From TMED88 sp964515335 (GTDB lineage Bacteria > Myxococcota_A > UBA9160 > UBA4427), in the NCBI GenBank assembly GCA_964515335.1, contig CAZETS010000014.1, positions 1 through 64,000 on the forward strand: a stretch of 64,000 nucleotides of DNA. The letters are read 5' to 3'. The position numbers and the translations under genes are program-made. Position 1 is the first letter of the stretch, and every line of letters starts with the position of its first letter. Positions 25,654 to 34,517 of this stretch are shown here, one piece after another. The notes under the pieces are model-generated. The model made no database searches. It was not told where the DNA came from and saw only the letters and a program-made list of their open reading frames with translations.

Positions 25654-27303
25654 ATGCTTGGCGCGGGGCGCGGGCGGCGCGACGCCGGGGAGCGCGAGTT
25701 GCCGGATTCCGGTGAGGGAACGCCGACTTCGAGCGGGCAGACGGAGCGGGCGGCCGTGCTCGGACGGCGGCGCGTGACGCTCGCCATCGCCATCGCGACC
25801 GGCGCGGCGCTGGTGGCGATCGTCGCCGTGCGCTGGCTGCGCGACGGCTCGTTCTGGCTCGACGAGGCCAGTGTCGCCATCAACCTGCTCGCGGTCGCCC
25901 ACCCGCTCGACCTGCTCGGCCCCCTCCCCACCGGCCACAGCTTCCCGCGGCTCTACCTCGTGCCGATCGCTTTGATGGAGCGCGCCTTCGGCTTCGACAC
26001 GCTGCTGCTGCGGGCGTGGCCGTTCGTCTTCTTCCTCGCCGGGGTCGCGGCGTGGCTGCGCGTGGTGTGGCTGCGCGTGCGCGATCAGCCGGCGCTGATG
26101 ACGCTGATCGCCGTGCTGGCCTTCGTGCCGGCCACCTGGCTCGTCTACGGCGCGATGTTCAAGCAGTACAGCCTCGACGTGCTGCTCGCGCTGCTGCCCT
26201 TCCTGCTGTCGGACGACTGGTACGAGCAGCGCATTCGCGAAGGGCGTGGGCGAGCGCGGCTGGTGTGGCTGGCGGCGCCGATGCTCTTCTCGTTCACCTA
26301 CGCGATCGCGTTGCTGGGACGCCTGGCCGGTTGGTGGCTCGCCGGACTTCGCTTCGCAAGGCGCCGCGTCGAGCCGCGCGCCCTGGCGACGCTGCTCGTG
26401 AGCCTGCTGCTCGGAGGCCTCGCCCTCTGGCTGATCGATCTGCGCCACACGGCGGCCCGGAGCGATGTCTTCGCGTTCTGGAGCCGCTGCATCCCGGGCG
26501 AGGTCGGCGTGGCCGGCACCGGCCCGCTGATCCTCGACCTGATCCGCGGCTGGTACACCGGCACGCCGTTCGGGGGGCGCCCTGCCCTGCCGGACCCGCT
26601 GGCCTGGGCGATCCTCGCCGCCGTCGTGCTCGGCAGCGTCGAGACCGTGCGGCGCAGCCTCCAACCCGCCTCGATCGACTCGCCCACGCTCGCACGCTGG
26701 GGAAGCCGCTCGCTCGGCTGCCTGGCCCTGGTGGCCGGCGTAGTGGGCGCGGGCGTCGTCGCCGACTACCCGATCTGCCGCGGCCGGCTCACGCTCTTCG
26801 CCCTCTTCGCCCTGCAGATCCTCACCGTCGAGGGCTTCTACGCACTCGGTGCCTGGGGGGGCGGAGGCCGTCGACGACGCGCCCTGGCGGCAGCCGTCAC
26901 GCTGGCCTTCACGGCGCTCGTGGCGCCGGCGGCCTGGCGCAACGCACATCACCTGGTCGTTCGCGACGTGCCGGAAAACGTGCGCCCGCTGCTCGCCGAG
27001 ATCGAAAGCGAGCCGAGCCTGCCGATCCTGGTGGCCGAGTGCAGCACCCGCCAGCTCGCGACCCTGCCCGAGTGGCTCGACGATCCGCGCGTCGTCTACT
27101 ACGAAGAGCGCGTCGCCAAAGGCCTGCCCGCCCATCCCGACGCGGCGGACATCTGGGTGATCAGCGCCGGCACCAACTTCTACTGCCCGTGGTATCTCGA
27201 AGGCCTGCGCGCCGAGGCCGACTCGGTGGTGCCGAGGCACACGCGCGACCACACCGCGCAGCTGTTCCGGGTGAGCATGCCGGCTCGGAGAGATCCGCTG
27301 TAG
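25654..27303 (+). CDS. GT-C-type polytopic membrane glycosyltransferase-like protein
   Basis: 549-residue inner-membrane protein with about 9-11 predicted helices. The first extracytoplasmic loop contains the acidic motif GSFWLDEAS, characteristic of GT-C polyprenyl-phosphate-sugar transferases (ArnT/PMT type). Further helices include LIAVLAFVPATWLVYGAM, LVSLLLGGLALWLI and AVTLAFTALVAPAAW, and a soluble C-terminal domain of about 120 residues follows. The donor would be a lipid-linked sugar, with the acceptor unknown. The start is not certain; a GTG about 34 codons later, near RRRVTLAIAIA, is an alternative. It is followed by the creatininase gene. Confidence 0.75.
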   Translation: MLGAGRGRRDAGERELPDSGEGTPTSSGQTERAAVLGRRRVTLAIAIATGAALVAIVAVRWLRDGSFWLDEASVAINLLAVAHPLDLLGPLPTGHSFPRLYLVPIALMERAFGFDTLLLRAWPFVFFLAGVAAWLRVVWLRVRDQPALMTLIAVLAFVPATWLVYGAMFKQYSLDVLLALLPFLLSDDWYEQRIREGRGRARLVWLAAPMLFSFTYAIALLGRLAGWWLAGLRFARRRVEPRALATLLVSLLLGGLALWLIDLRHTAARSDVFAFWSRCIPGEVGVAGTGPLILDLIRGWYTGTPFGGRPALPDPLAWAILAAVVLGSVETVRRSLQPASIDSPTLARWGSRSLGCLALVAGVVGAGVVADYPICRGRLTLFALFALQILTVEGFYALGAWGGGGRRRRALAAAVTLAFTALVAPAAWRNAHHLVVRDVPENVRPLLAEIESEPSLPILVAECSTRQLATLPEWLDDPRVVYYEERVAKGLPAHPDAADIWVISAGTNFYCPWYLEGLRAEADSVVPRHTRDHTAQLFRVSMPARRDPL

Positions 27304-27349
27304 GATGAGCAGGCCCCTCTCCCGACCGCACGAAGCCGAGGACGCTCGC

Positions 27350-28342
27350 ATGGATCCGACCCCCGCCCCGCGCCCGCTTCGCTGGGAGACGCTCACCAAG
27401 AAGCAGTTCGATGCGATCGACCGCCGCGAGGCGGTCGTGATGATCACCTGCTCGCCACTCGAAGTGCATGGCCCGCACCTGCCGCTCGGCGCCGATGCGC
27501 TCGAGGGCGAGGGGCTCGCCGAGCACGCGCTGCGCTTCCTGCCCGAGCGCCACCGCGGCCGCACGTTCCTCAAGCTGCCGTTCATCTACGCGGCCACCGA
27601 CACCGTGCCCCAGCCCGGCTCGCTGTACTTCCAGCCCGCGACGACCGTCAAGGTGCTGGAGGACCTCGGCCGCACGCTCGCCGCCCAGGGCTTCCAGCAC
27701 GTCGTCGTCTCCAACTTCCACGGCGGACCGCGCCACTTCGTCGCGATCGAGAAGGCCTGCCACCGCGTGCACCGCCGCCACGGCCTGCGCATGGCGTCGC
27801 TCTTCTCGCTGCTGATCTCGCGCCTCACCAACGGCTCGTCGAGCCTCGACGACGTGCTCGGCCGGATCGACGGCGTCCACGCGCCCGACCTCGAGGGCGA
27901 CACCCACGGCGGTCTCGTCGAGACCTCGCAGCTGCTGGCCCTGCACCGCGACTGGGTCGACCCCGACTACGTGCAGCTGCCGCGCCGCACCGCCGACCTG
28001 TGGCTGGCAGAGCGGGGCAACGGCCCGCACGAAGGCGAAAGCGGGCGCTCGGGCGGCCTGCGCGGCCTGATCGACATGCTGCGCCATCAGCGCAAGACCT
28101 CGGGCTACTTCCTCGACGAGACGTACTCGGGGGCGCCCACCCGGGCCTCGGCCGAGCTCGGCGAGCGCTTCCTCGATACGCTCGGCGAGCACGCCGCCAC
28201 GGCGCTGACCGAGCTGCTCGACGGCGAGATCGGCCCCGACGACTGCCACTCGCCGATCTGGCCGCTGCGCTTCGTGCTCCTGAACCCGTGGATGATCCGG
28301 CTGACCAACCGCGTGATCGGCCTGCGGATTCCGATCGCGTAG
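27350..28342 (+). CDS. creatininase-family metal-dependent amidohydrolase
   Basis: 330 residues from ATG 27350 (GAGGA 8 nt upstream); an ATG at 27305 is an alternative. The creatininase/MftE fold is indicated by SPLEVHGPHLPLGAD (metal ligands Glu, His and Asp), VVSNFHGGPRHF and GDTHGGLVETS. Members hydrolyse cyclic amides (creatinine to creatine, FAPy deamination in riboflavin synthesis, mycofactocin precursor cleavage). No mycofactocin genes are nearby, so the substrate is open. It lies in tandem with the upstream GT-C gene and the downstream ThuA gene, with 25-45 bp gaps consistent with one transcript. Confidence 0.85.
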   Translation: MDPTPAPRPLRWETLTKKQFDAIDRREAVVMITCSPLEVHGPHLPLGADALEGEGLAEHALRFLPERHRGRTFLKLPFIYAATDTVPQPGSLYFQPATTVKVLEDLGRTLAAQGFQHVVVSNFHGGPRHFVAIEKACHRVHRRHGLRMASLFSLLISRLTNGSSSLDDVLGRIDGVHAPDLEGDTHGGLVETSQLLALHRDWVDPDYVQLPRRTADLWLAERGNGPHEGESGRSGGLRGLIDMLRHQRKTSGYFLDETYSGAPTRASAELGERFLDTLGEHAATALTELLDGEIGPDDCHSPIWPLRFVLLNPWMIRLTNRVIGLRIPIA

Positions 28343-28367
28343 GCTCGACACGAGAAAAGGAGCTCCC

Positions 28368-29123
28368 ATGCCAGACCAGCCCCCCCGCGTCGACGCCTAT
28401 CTCGTGGCCGGCGGCAAGTACCACGACATCGACTTCGCGCGCGTCGAGCTGCTGAAGCTGCTCGCCGAGCACCCGCAGGTCCGTGTCACGGTCGGCTCGG
28501 ACTACCGCGACACCGAGGCGATCGCGGCGTCGAGCTTCCTCGTCACCTACACCTGCGACGTGCGCCCCAGCGAGGCGCAGCAGGATGCACTCGCTGCCTT
28601 CGTGGAGGGCGGGGGGCGCTGGCTCGCGCTGCACGGCACCAACGCCGCGCTCGACTTCACCGCGAAGGGCGTGGCTGCGCCTCGCACGTTCCCGGGGCTC
28701 GCCCGCGTGCTCGGCAGCCAGTTCGTCGCGCATCCTCCGATCCAGCCCTACCGGGTCGAGAATCGGGCGCCCGACCACCCGCTGGTGGCGGGGATCGACG
28801 AGTTCGAGACCGACGACGAGCTGTACCTTTGCGAGTACCACGACTTCGAGAAGCTCGACGTGCTGCTCGACACCCACTACGCGGGCACGGCCGAGGGCTT
28901 CGTCGAATCGGACTGGGGGGACGCCGATCGACACCTGGTGATGTACCTGCGCCCGCTCGGTGAAGGTGCGGTCCTGTACAACACCCTCGGCCACTGCCGC
29001 GGCCACTACGACATGCGCCCGGCCATGGACTGGTATCCCGAAATCGAGCGCTGCTCTTGGGAGAAGCCCGAGTACTACGAGCTGCTGCGCCGCAGCCTGC
29101 GCTGGTGTCTGCGCGAGCTCTGA
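28368..29123 (+). CDS. ThuA-like domain protein
   Basis: 251-residue protein of the ThuA (trehalose utilisation-like, class I glutamine-amidotransferase fold) family. Signs are the N-terminal YLVAGGKYHD with DFARVELLKLL, the segment GGGRWLALHGTNAAL, the loop HPLVAGIDEFETDDELY, and the C-terminal EGAVLYNTLGHCRGHYDM. AAAAGGAGCTCCC precedes the ATG, a strong ribosome-binding site. Family members appear in sugar-catabolic clusters but have no firmly assigned reaction. It follows the creatininase gene closely and precedes the DUF3014 gene. Confidence 0.85.
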   Translation: MPDQPPRVDAYLVAGGKYHDIDFARVELLKLLAEHPQVRVTVGSDYRDTEAIAASSFLVTYTCDVRPSEAQQDALAAFVEGGGRWLALHGTNAALDFTAKGVAAPRTFPGLARVLGSQFVAHPPIQPYRVENRAPDHPLVAGIDEFETDDELYLCEYHDFEKLDVLLDTHYAGTAEGFVESDWGDADRHLVMYLRPLGEGAVLYNTLGHCRGHYDMRPAMDWYPEIERCSWEKPEYYELLRRSLRWCLREL

Positions 29124-29183
29124 GCGGCGGAGCATCGCAGAGGGAACGATCGGCCCAGCGGCGGACACCCAGACCAGGAGACC

Positions 29184-30104
29184 ATGACCGACCAGCCGGG
29201 AACCACACTCGAAGGCATCCTCGCCAAGCGGCGGCGACGAAGAATCCGCGGAGCCGCGTTCGTGCTGCTGCTGATCGCGGCCGCGGGCGCCGCCTGGTGG
29301 CGGCTCGGCGGCCGCGAAGCCCCGCCCGCGCCGCCACCGCCAGCCCTCGAGCCGCCGCCCGTCGCCCGCGCCGAGCCGACACCGCTGCCCGCGCCTCCGC
29401 GGCCGGCCCCCGAGCCGGCGCCACCGCGCCGCCAGCCACCCCCCGAGCAGGAGGCGCCCGCACCGGCGATGCCCGAGCTCGACGCGAGCGACGCGCTGGT
29501 GCGCGAGCTGGTCGGCGGCATCACCCGGCACGCCGACGTGATGACCTGGCTCGCCCCCGAAGAGCTGGTGCGACGCTTCGTGGCCGCCGTCGACGCCGTC
29601 GCCGAGGGACGCTCACCCGCCGAGCAGCTCGGATCGCTGCGACCCGCGGGCCGCTTCACGGTGGTCGACGTCGAAGAGCGCGTCGTCGCCGACCCCGAGG
29701 CCTTCGCGCGCTACGACACGTTCACCGAGATCGTCGTCGCCACCGACACGCACGCCGCCGTCGGCGCCTACCGGAAGCTGCGCCCGCTGATCGACGAGGC
29801 GTACCGCGATCTCGGCTATCCCGACCGCTCGTTCGACGAGGCGCTCGCGGACGCGATCGCCGAGCTGCTGCTGGCGCCGGTCGTGGTCGGCGAGCCCGCC
29901 CTGGCCCCGCGCGTGATCACCTACGAGTACACCGACCCCGACCTCGAGGGCCTGTCGGCCGCGCAGAAGCAGCTGCTGCGCCTCGGCCCGGTGAACGCGC
30001 CGCGCATCCAGCGCAAGCTGCGCGAGATGGCGGCCGCCCTCGGCATCCCCGAGCGCGAGCTGCCGATCACGCCTCTGCGCCAGGTTCCGCGGGCGGACCC
30101 CTAG
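29184..30104 (+). CDS. DUF3014 domain membrane-anchored protein
   Basis: 306 residues: a short cytosolic basic segment (AKRRRRRIRG), one transmembrane helix (AAFVLLLIAAAGAAWW), a long Pro/Ala-rich linker (about 48-100), and a periplasmic DUF3014 domain. The domain begins ELDASDALVRELVGG and includes EELVRRFVAAVDAVAEG and YDTFTEIVVATDT. Function is unknown. Its TAG stop shares the palindrome CTAG with the stop of the convergent methyltransferase remnant, a 4-nt overlap. Confidence 0.88.
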   Translation: MTDQPGTTLEGILAKRRRRRIRGAAFVLLLIAAAGAAWWRLGGREAPPAPPPPALEPPPVARAEPTPLPAPPRPAPEPAPPRRQPPPEQEAPAPAMPELDASDALVRELVGGITRHADVMTWLAPEELVRRFVAAVDAVAEGRSPAEQLGSLRPAGRFTVVDVEERVVADPEAFARYDTFTEIVVATDTHAAVGAYRKLRPLIDEAYRDLGYPDRSFDEALADAIAELLLAPVVVGEPALAPRVITYEYTDPDLEGLSAAQKQLLRLGPVNAPRIQRKLREMAAALGIPERELPITPLRQVPRADP

Positions 30105-30487
30105 CCCCGCTTGAAGGCCTCCATGAACAGCGTGCCTTCCGGGCGGTTGTCGAGGTGGTCGATGTCGGGGCAGCTCCCCTCGCGATAGGCGCAGCGCTTC
30201 GCGTCGTCCCGGTAGAGGTGCTCGAAGACGTGGGCCGTGAAGGCCACCTCGAACTCGCCGTCTCGCCACGGCAACCGCTTCGTGAGATCGAGGCGGTACA
30301 GACCGTCGAAGACGCCGCGCCGGTGCTGCTCGAGCCGCTCGGCGGTCATCAGGCCGAGCGCCCGCAGCACGCGGGCCGCACCCGGAATGCGGGCGACGCA
30401 GACGTGGAGGCTGATGTCGGTGTTGACCCAGCCTTCGATGGCCCGGTCGAAGCAGCCGAGGTGAAGGCGACGCATCTTCCTGCTCAT
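30101..30487 (-). pseudogene. truncated SAM-dependent methyltransferase remnant
   Basis: 128 codons from ATG 30487 (GGACG just upstream). The N-terminal part resembles class I methyltransferases often found in polysaccharide clusters: RRLHLGCFDRAIEGWVNTDI (SAM-binding strand, with LGCF where the family has VGCG/LGCG), then VFDGLYRLDLTKRLPWRDG and VAFTAHVFEHLYRDDAKRC. After that the expected strand-4/5 region (RVLRPGG...PDLD) is largely missing, and about 30 residues ending EGTLFMEAFKRG finish the frame. The usual length is about 220-250 aa. I read it as an internally deleted, 3'-truncated gene, although a small expressed protein is possible. Confidence 0.6.
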
Positions 30488-30574
30488 CGTCCCGAACGCG
30501 GCCGGACTCAAGCTCTTCCCGAGGGACGCCCGCACCGCGACGTCCGGCGGCAGCCGGAGCGTGGTTCCTCGGTC

Positions 30575-31783
30575 TCAGTGCCGCGTGACGCCCGCCGCGC
30601 TCGGCCGCGCGCCCACGAGCGTCGTCACCGCGTCCTGGATGCCGTCGAGGCTGAGCGGCAGCATGGGGAAGATCGACTTGATGACCTGGGTGGTGCGCGT
30701 GAACTCCCAGTCGGTCGGCGGATCGGGGTTCAGCCACACGACGCGCTCGAAGTGCTCGCGGATCTTCATCAGCCAGTCGATGCCCCGCGTCTCCGACTCG
30801 TAGCGCGGGTTGATGTTGCCGCGGGGATTCATCAGCTCGGCCGGGTGCATGGCGGCGTCACCGACGATCAGCACCTTCCAACGCTCGTCGTAGCGGCGCA
30901 GCAGGTCGCCGGTGGGGATCGCGTCCTTCACGTACAGGTCTGCGGTGGTGCCGACGCGCTCGTAGATGCAGTTGTGGAAGTAGTAGGGACGGAAGTCGCG
31001 CAGGCCGCGCTCTTCGTGGAGCGCCGTCAGCAGGCGGCTCACCGGCTCGTAGTAGGGATCCATCGTGCCGCCCACGTCCATCAGCAGCAGCAGGCGCACG
31101 TTGTTGCGCCTTTCCGGTCGATAGATCAGCTCGATCTCGCCGGCGTTGCGGCAGGTCTCGTCGACCGTCTCGTCGAGATCGAGGTCGTCGTCCGGGCCCT
31201 CGCGCGTGAGGTGGCGCATGCGCTTGAGCGCCACCTTCACGTTGCGGATGTCGAGGGTGACGTCGGTCCGGTATTCCTGGAAGCGCCGGTCCTCGGCCAC
31301 CTTCATGGCCGAGCGGTTCTGCGAGCTGCCGCCCACGCGGATGCCCGTCGGATGCTTGCCGCCGTGGCCGAAGGGCGAGTGCCCGCCGGTGCCGATCCAG
31401 CGGCCGCCGCCGTCGTGACGCTCGTCCTGCTCGGCCAGGGTCTCCATGAAGCGCCGCATCAGCTCGTTGGCGTCCAGCTCCTCGAGCATGGCGCGCTGCT
31501 CGTCGGTCAGCTCCTCGAAGTTCTTCGGGTCGCGCAGCCACTCCTCGAGCTCGTCGGTGACCGACAGCTCGCCCTCGACGCCGTGGAAGACCCGGGCGAA
31601 CACCCGGTCGAAGGCGTCGAAGTAGGTCTCGCTCTTCACCAGCGTCGACTTCGCGAGGTTGTAGAACGAGAGCAGGCTGCTGTCGTGCAGACCGTTCTCG
31701 AGCACGGTCATGAACATCTGCCACTCCTGCATCGCGACGGGAATCCCCTCGTCGCGCAGGCCGTAGAAGAAGTCGAGGAACAT
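30575..31783 (-). CDS. VWA domain-containing CoxE-like protein
   Basis: 402-residue cytosolic protein. It starts MFLDFFYGLRDEGIPVAMQEW, typical of VWA/CoxE proteins paired with MoxR ATPases. The VWA domain (about 225-390) has a weakened MIDAS: LLLLMDVGGTMDPYY carries D-x-G-G-T instead of DxSxS. A Gly/His-rich segment (GTGGHSPFGHGGKHPTG) lies in the middle. These proteins act with a MoxR partner as chaperones for metallo-enzyme maturation or complex remodelling. It is 24 bp downstream of the MoxR gene, surely one operon. No obvious client enzyme is in the window. Confidence 0.88.
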   Translation of the reverse strand: MFLDFFYGLRDEGIPVAMQEWQMFMTVLENGLHDSSLLSFYNLAKSTLVKSETYFDAFDRVFARVFHGVEGELSVTDELEEWLRDPKNFEELTDEQRAMLEELDANELMRRFMETLAEQDERHDGGGRWIGTGGHSPFGHGGKHPTGIRVGGSSQNRSAMKVAEDRRFQEYRTDVTLDIRNVKVALKRMRHLTREGPDDDLDLDETVDETCRNAGEIELIYRPERRNNVRLLLLMDVGGTMDPYYEPVSRLLTALHEERGLRDFRPYYFHNCIYERVGTTADLYVKDAIPTGDLLRRYDERWKVLIVGDAAMHPAELMNPRGNINPRYESETRGIDWLMKIREHFERVVWLNPDPPTDWEFTRTTQVIKSIFPMLPLSLDGIQDAVTTLVGARPSAAGVTRH

Positions 31784-31807
31784 GACCGTTTCCGTCCGGG
31801 CGGGCGC

Positions 31808-32689
31808 CTACTGGTTGTACCGGGGACCGAGCTCGCTCCACTCGCTCGGCATGCCGCCGCCGCGCTCCTCGAAGTCCTGGAGCGCCGCCGTGTCGGCCTC
31901 GTTCTTGAGCAGCGAGCCGATGAACGGGATGTGCTCCTTCAGCTGGTCGTCGCCGATGCCCGAGCGCCGCAGCGCGGCGATCCAGTCGACCAGCTCGCTG
32001 GTCGAGGGCTTCTTGCGCAGATCCGGCTGGCCGCGAAGCCAGTAGAACTTGATCAGCACCTGGTCGAGCAGCGTCGTGTCGAGGTTGGGGTGGTGGACGT
32101 CGACGATCTGCTTCATCAGATCGGGCTCGGGGAAGTCGATGAAGTGGAAGACGCACCGGCGCAGGAAGGCGTCGGGCAGCTCCTTCTCGTTGTTCGACGT
32201 GATGATCACGATCGGCCGGTGCTTCGCGACGACCTCGTCGCCGGTCTCCATCACCGTGAAGCGCATCTCGTCGAGCTCGCGCAGGATGTCGTTCGGGAAC
32301 TCGAGATCGGCCTTGTCGACCTCGTCGATCAGCAGCACGTGGCGCTCCTCCGCGGAGAAGACGCGCCCCATCGGCCCGAGCTTGATGTAGCTGCGGATGT
32401 CGCCGACGTCGCCCTCTCCGAAGCGCGCATCGTTGAGGCGCTGCAGCGTGTCGTAGACGTAGAGCCCCTCCATCGCCTTGCTGGTCGACTTGATGTGCCA
32501 CTGCTCCATCGGCATACCGAGGCCCTCGGCGACGTGCTCTGCGAGCAGCGTCTTGCCGGTGCCGGGCTCACCCTTGATGAGCAGCGGCCGCTCGAGGGCG
32601 ATCGCGCAGTTCACCGCCTCGACGAGAGACCGCGAGACGATGTAGCCCTTCGTGCCCGTGAACTGGTAGAAGTCGCTCTGCTCCGACAT
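31808..32689 (-). CDS. MoxR-family AAA+ ATPase
   Basis: 293 residues with a single AAA+ module. Walker A is KGEPGTGKTLLAEH (about 38-51), Walker B VLLIDEVDKAD, sensor 1 VIITSNNEKELPDAFLRRC with the arginine finger, and a sensor-2 helical lid follows. It works with the VWA protein encoded immediately downstream. The dyad typically loads cofactors or remodels protein complexes. The ATG at 32689 is followed upstream by a roughly 50-bp gap to the Tudor-like-tail gene. Confidence 0.92.
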   Translation of the reverse strand: MSEQSDFYQFTGTKGYIVSRSLVEAVNCAIALERPLLIKGEPGTGKTLLAEHVAEGLGMPMEQWHIKSTSKAMEGLYVYDTLQRLNDARFGEGDVGDIRSYIKLGPMGRVFSAEERHVLLIDEVDKADLEFPNDILRELDEMRFTVMETGDEVVAKHRPIVIITSNNEKELPDAFLRRCVFHFIDFPEPDLMKQIVDVHHPNLDTTLLDQVLIKFYWLRGQPDLRKKPSTSELVDWIAALRRSGIGDDQLKEHIPFIGSLLKNEADTAALQDFEERGGGMPSEWSELGPRYNQ

Positions 32690-32740
32690 GCTTCCTCTTC
32701 TCGTTCCGCTTCGACTCTCTACTCTCTACCCACACGCTAC

Positions 32741-33814
32741 CTACACGCGCTCGTGCACGAGCAGCTTCTTCTCGTCGCCGAACAGCACCGCGATCTTCCC
32801 GCGGCCGACCACGCCCTGCACCACACCCGTCCCGAGCTTCGGGTGCACGATCGTGTCGCCGGACTCGTAGCTGTCGCGGATGCTGTACTGACGCGGCGGC
32901 CGGCTCGGATCGGCGTCGACGATCACCGAGGCGGGATCCTGCTTCTTGGCGCGCGACTTCGGCTTCGGCTTGAGCTTGCCGGCACCGGTCTCCCAGGCGG
33001 GACCGAGATCGGGCGCTGCCGCCAGCAGAGGACCGTCCTCTTCGTAGGTGAAGGCCGGGTCTGCCCCGACCGAGAGCCCGAGGTAGAAGACCTCGACGCC
33101 GATCGACCCGGAAATCTCGCGGCCCAGCCGCTCGAGCTCACGGATCCAGCCCGCACCCTTCTGCGCCTCGCGCTTGCGGCAGATCTCCCAGTAGCGAGGG
33201 CTCGCCGCGATGATCAGCGCCGGCGCCTCGTCGCAGATCTTGCGATCGGTCTGCTTCTCGATCTCCTCGCGCAGCGCCTCGCGGTTGGCGTCCACGATCG
33301 CCGCCTGCGCGAGGCCCGAAAGCAGCGCGCGCAGCGGCGTGTCGCCGGCGCCGCCGCGGGTGGCCTCGGGCGCGAGGTACTTGGTGCGCACCACCGCGAC
33401 GCGGTCGTCGGGCAACAGGCAGAGCAGGTCGGCGTCCTCGACGCCCTTGTTGGGATCGTCGTCGCCCTTGGCGCGGTCCGGGGCGGCCGTGCGCAGCGGC
33501 ACCGTGCTGTCGATCACCACCAGCGGCTCGCCGCCCGGCATCTCGATCGGCTGCTCGCTCGCCTGCGCCCAGGCGTGAACGGCCAGCGCGAGATGGCGGT
33601 CGTCCTTGCCGGCCTGCGGACCGGTCGGCGTGCGGCCGGTGCGCACGCCCAGGTAGCGCTTGCCCGCCTCCTTGCGCCGCGGGGCGTTCGCGACCTCCTG
33701 CTGGTAGAACTCTTCCAGGCCCTCGCCCGAGAGTTCGGCGGCCTTCTCCCGGAAGCCCTTGGCCTGCTTGACCTGGGCGTCGGTCGAGAGCGCGATCAAC
33801 GGATGCAAGCTCAC
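32741..33814 (-). CDS. hypothetical protein with C-terminal KOW/CarD/Tudor-like tail
   Basis: 357 residues from GTG 33814, chosen because AAGGACG lies upstream (about 5 nt) and the longer frame to 33973 looks non-coding. The main body (1-280) is of no recognised family but has alternating hydrophobic strands and helices (ALIIAASPRYWEICRKREAQ, IGVEVFYLGLSVGADPAF). A Lys-rich linker (KLKPKPKSRAKKQ) leads to a small beta-barrel-like tail, SGDTIVHPKLGTGVVQGVVG, resembling the HPxFGxGVV modules at the end of UvrD and in CarD-like proteins. It is upstream of moxR on the same strand and may be in its operon. RNA-polymerase or nucleic-acid contact is only inferred. Confidence 0.65.
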   Translation of the reverse strand: MSLHPLIALSTDAQVKQAKGFREKAAELSGEGLEEFYQQEVANAPRRKEAGKRYLGVRTGRTPTGPQAGKDDRHLALAVHAWAQASEQPIEMPGGEPLVVIDSTVPLRTAAPDRAKGDDDPNKGVEDADLLCLLPDDRVAVVRTKYLAPEATRGGAGDTPLRALLSGLAQAAIVDANREALREEIEKQTDRKICDEAPALIIAASPRYWEICRKREAQKGAGWIRELERLGREISGSIGVEVFYLGLSVGADPAFTYEEDGPLLAAAPDLGPAWETGAGKLKPKPKSRAKKQDPASVIVDADPSRPPRQYSIRDSYESGDTIVHPKLGTGVVQGVVGRGKIAVLFGDEKKLLVHERV

Positions 33815-34030
33815 AGTACGTCCTTTCGAGAATGCCTCGGGTGGGGCGGATGCTCGGGGCCGTCGAGCCGGGCTGGCCACCGGCGGGTCGTGCAGGTGGT
33901 CACGAGCCGCGGGCGCGCACGCCCAGCCGCCCGCTCGGCCTGCGGGCGATTCGGAAGACTCGGGCCGCGGCACACCGCGGCCGGTGGATTGGATCGATCG
34001 GCCCGGGAGGGGGCGCGATCGGCGGCGGGC

Positions 34031-34234
34031 TCAGAGCGGCCGGACGTCGGTGGCTTCGGGGCCCTTGCGCCCCTCGGCCGGCTCGTACTGGACGGGCTGC
34101 CCGTCCTCGAGATTCTTGAAGCCGTCCCCCACGATGTTGGAATAGTGGACGAAGAGGTCCTTGCCCCCGTCGTCCGGTGTAATGAATCCGTAACCCTTCT
34201 GCTCACTGAACCACTTGACCGTACCACTCGCCAA
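34031..34234 (-). CDS. cold-shock domain protein (CspA-type)
   Basis: 67-residue single-stranded nucleic-acid-binding OB-fold protein. It starts at TTG 34234, with GGGAG 8 nt upstream, giving MASGTVKWFSEQKGYGFITP. RNP1 (KGYGFI) and RNP2 (DLFVHYSNI) are intact, and the rest reads through YEPAEGRKGPEATDVRPL. The start codon is unusual for the family. About 215 bp of leader or non-coding DNA separates it from the gene at 33814 on the same strand, so it is probably its own unit. Confidence 0.93.
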   Translation of the reverse strand: MASGTVKWFSEQKGYGFITPDDGGKDLFVHYSNIVGDGFKNLEDGQPVQYEPAEGRKGPEATDVRPL

Positions 34235-34517
34235 GACACTTACTCCCTGGCGCCCACTCGGCGAAACTGCATCGACCAGAGCGAGGCGCCTGCGTTTCCC
34301 CCAGATGAACCGTTCCACACGGTAGCGAGAACCGCGCAGACGCGACACGCGCAACTCCGCCCACTGGAGTGGTCGAAAGCGAGCCTTGACTCGGAAGCCT
34401 CGCCTCACGCGAAAGGCCTCGCGACCCCTCGGGGGCCAGTCGCACCACGGATGCAGCGAGGAAGCTACGGTGGTCGAATCGACGACCGTCAGCACGGCAC
34501 GACGGCAGGAGTCCGGG

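Noticed and set aside
30101..30487. Second UGA/Sec read-through candidate
   Set aside because: The stop is TAG, not TGA, and no conserved Cys motif or SECIS-like loop follows.
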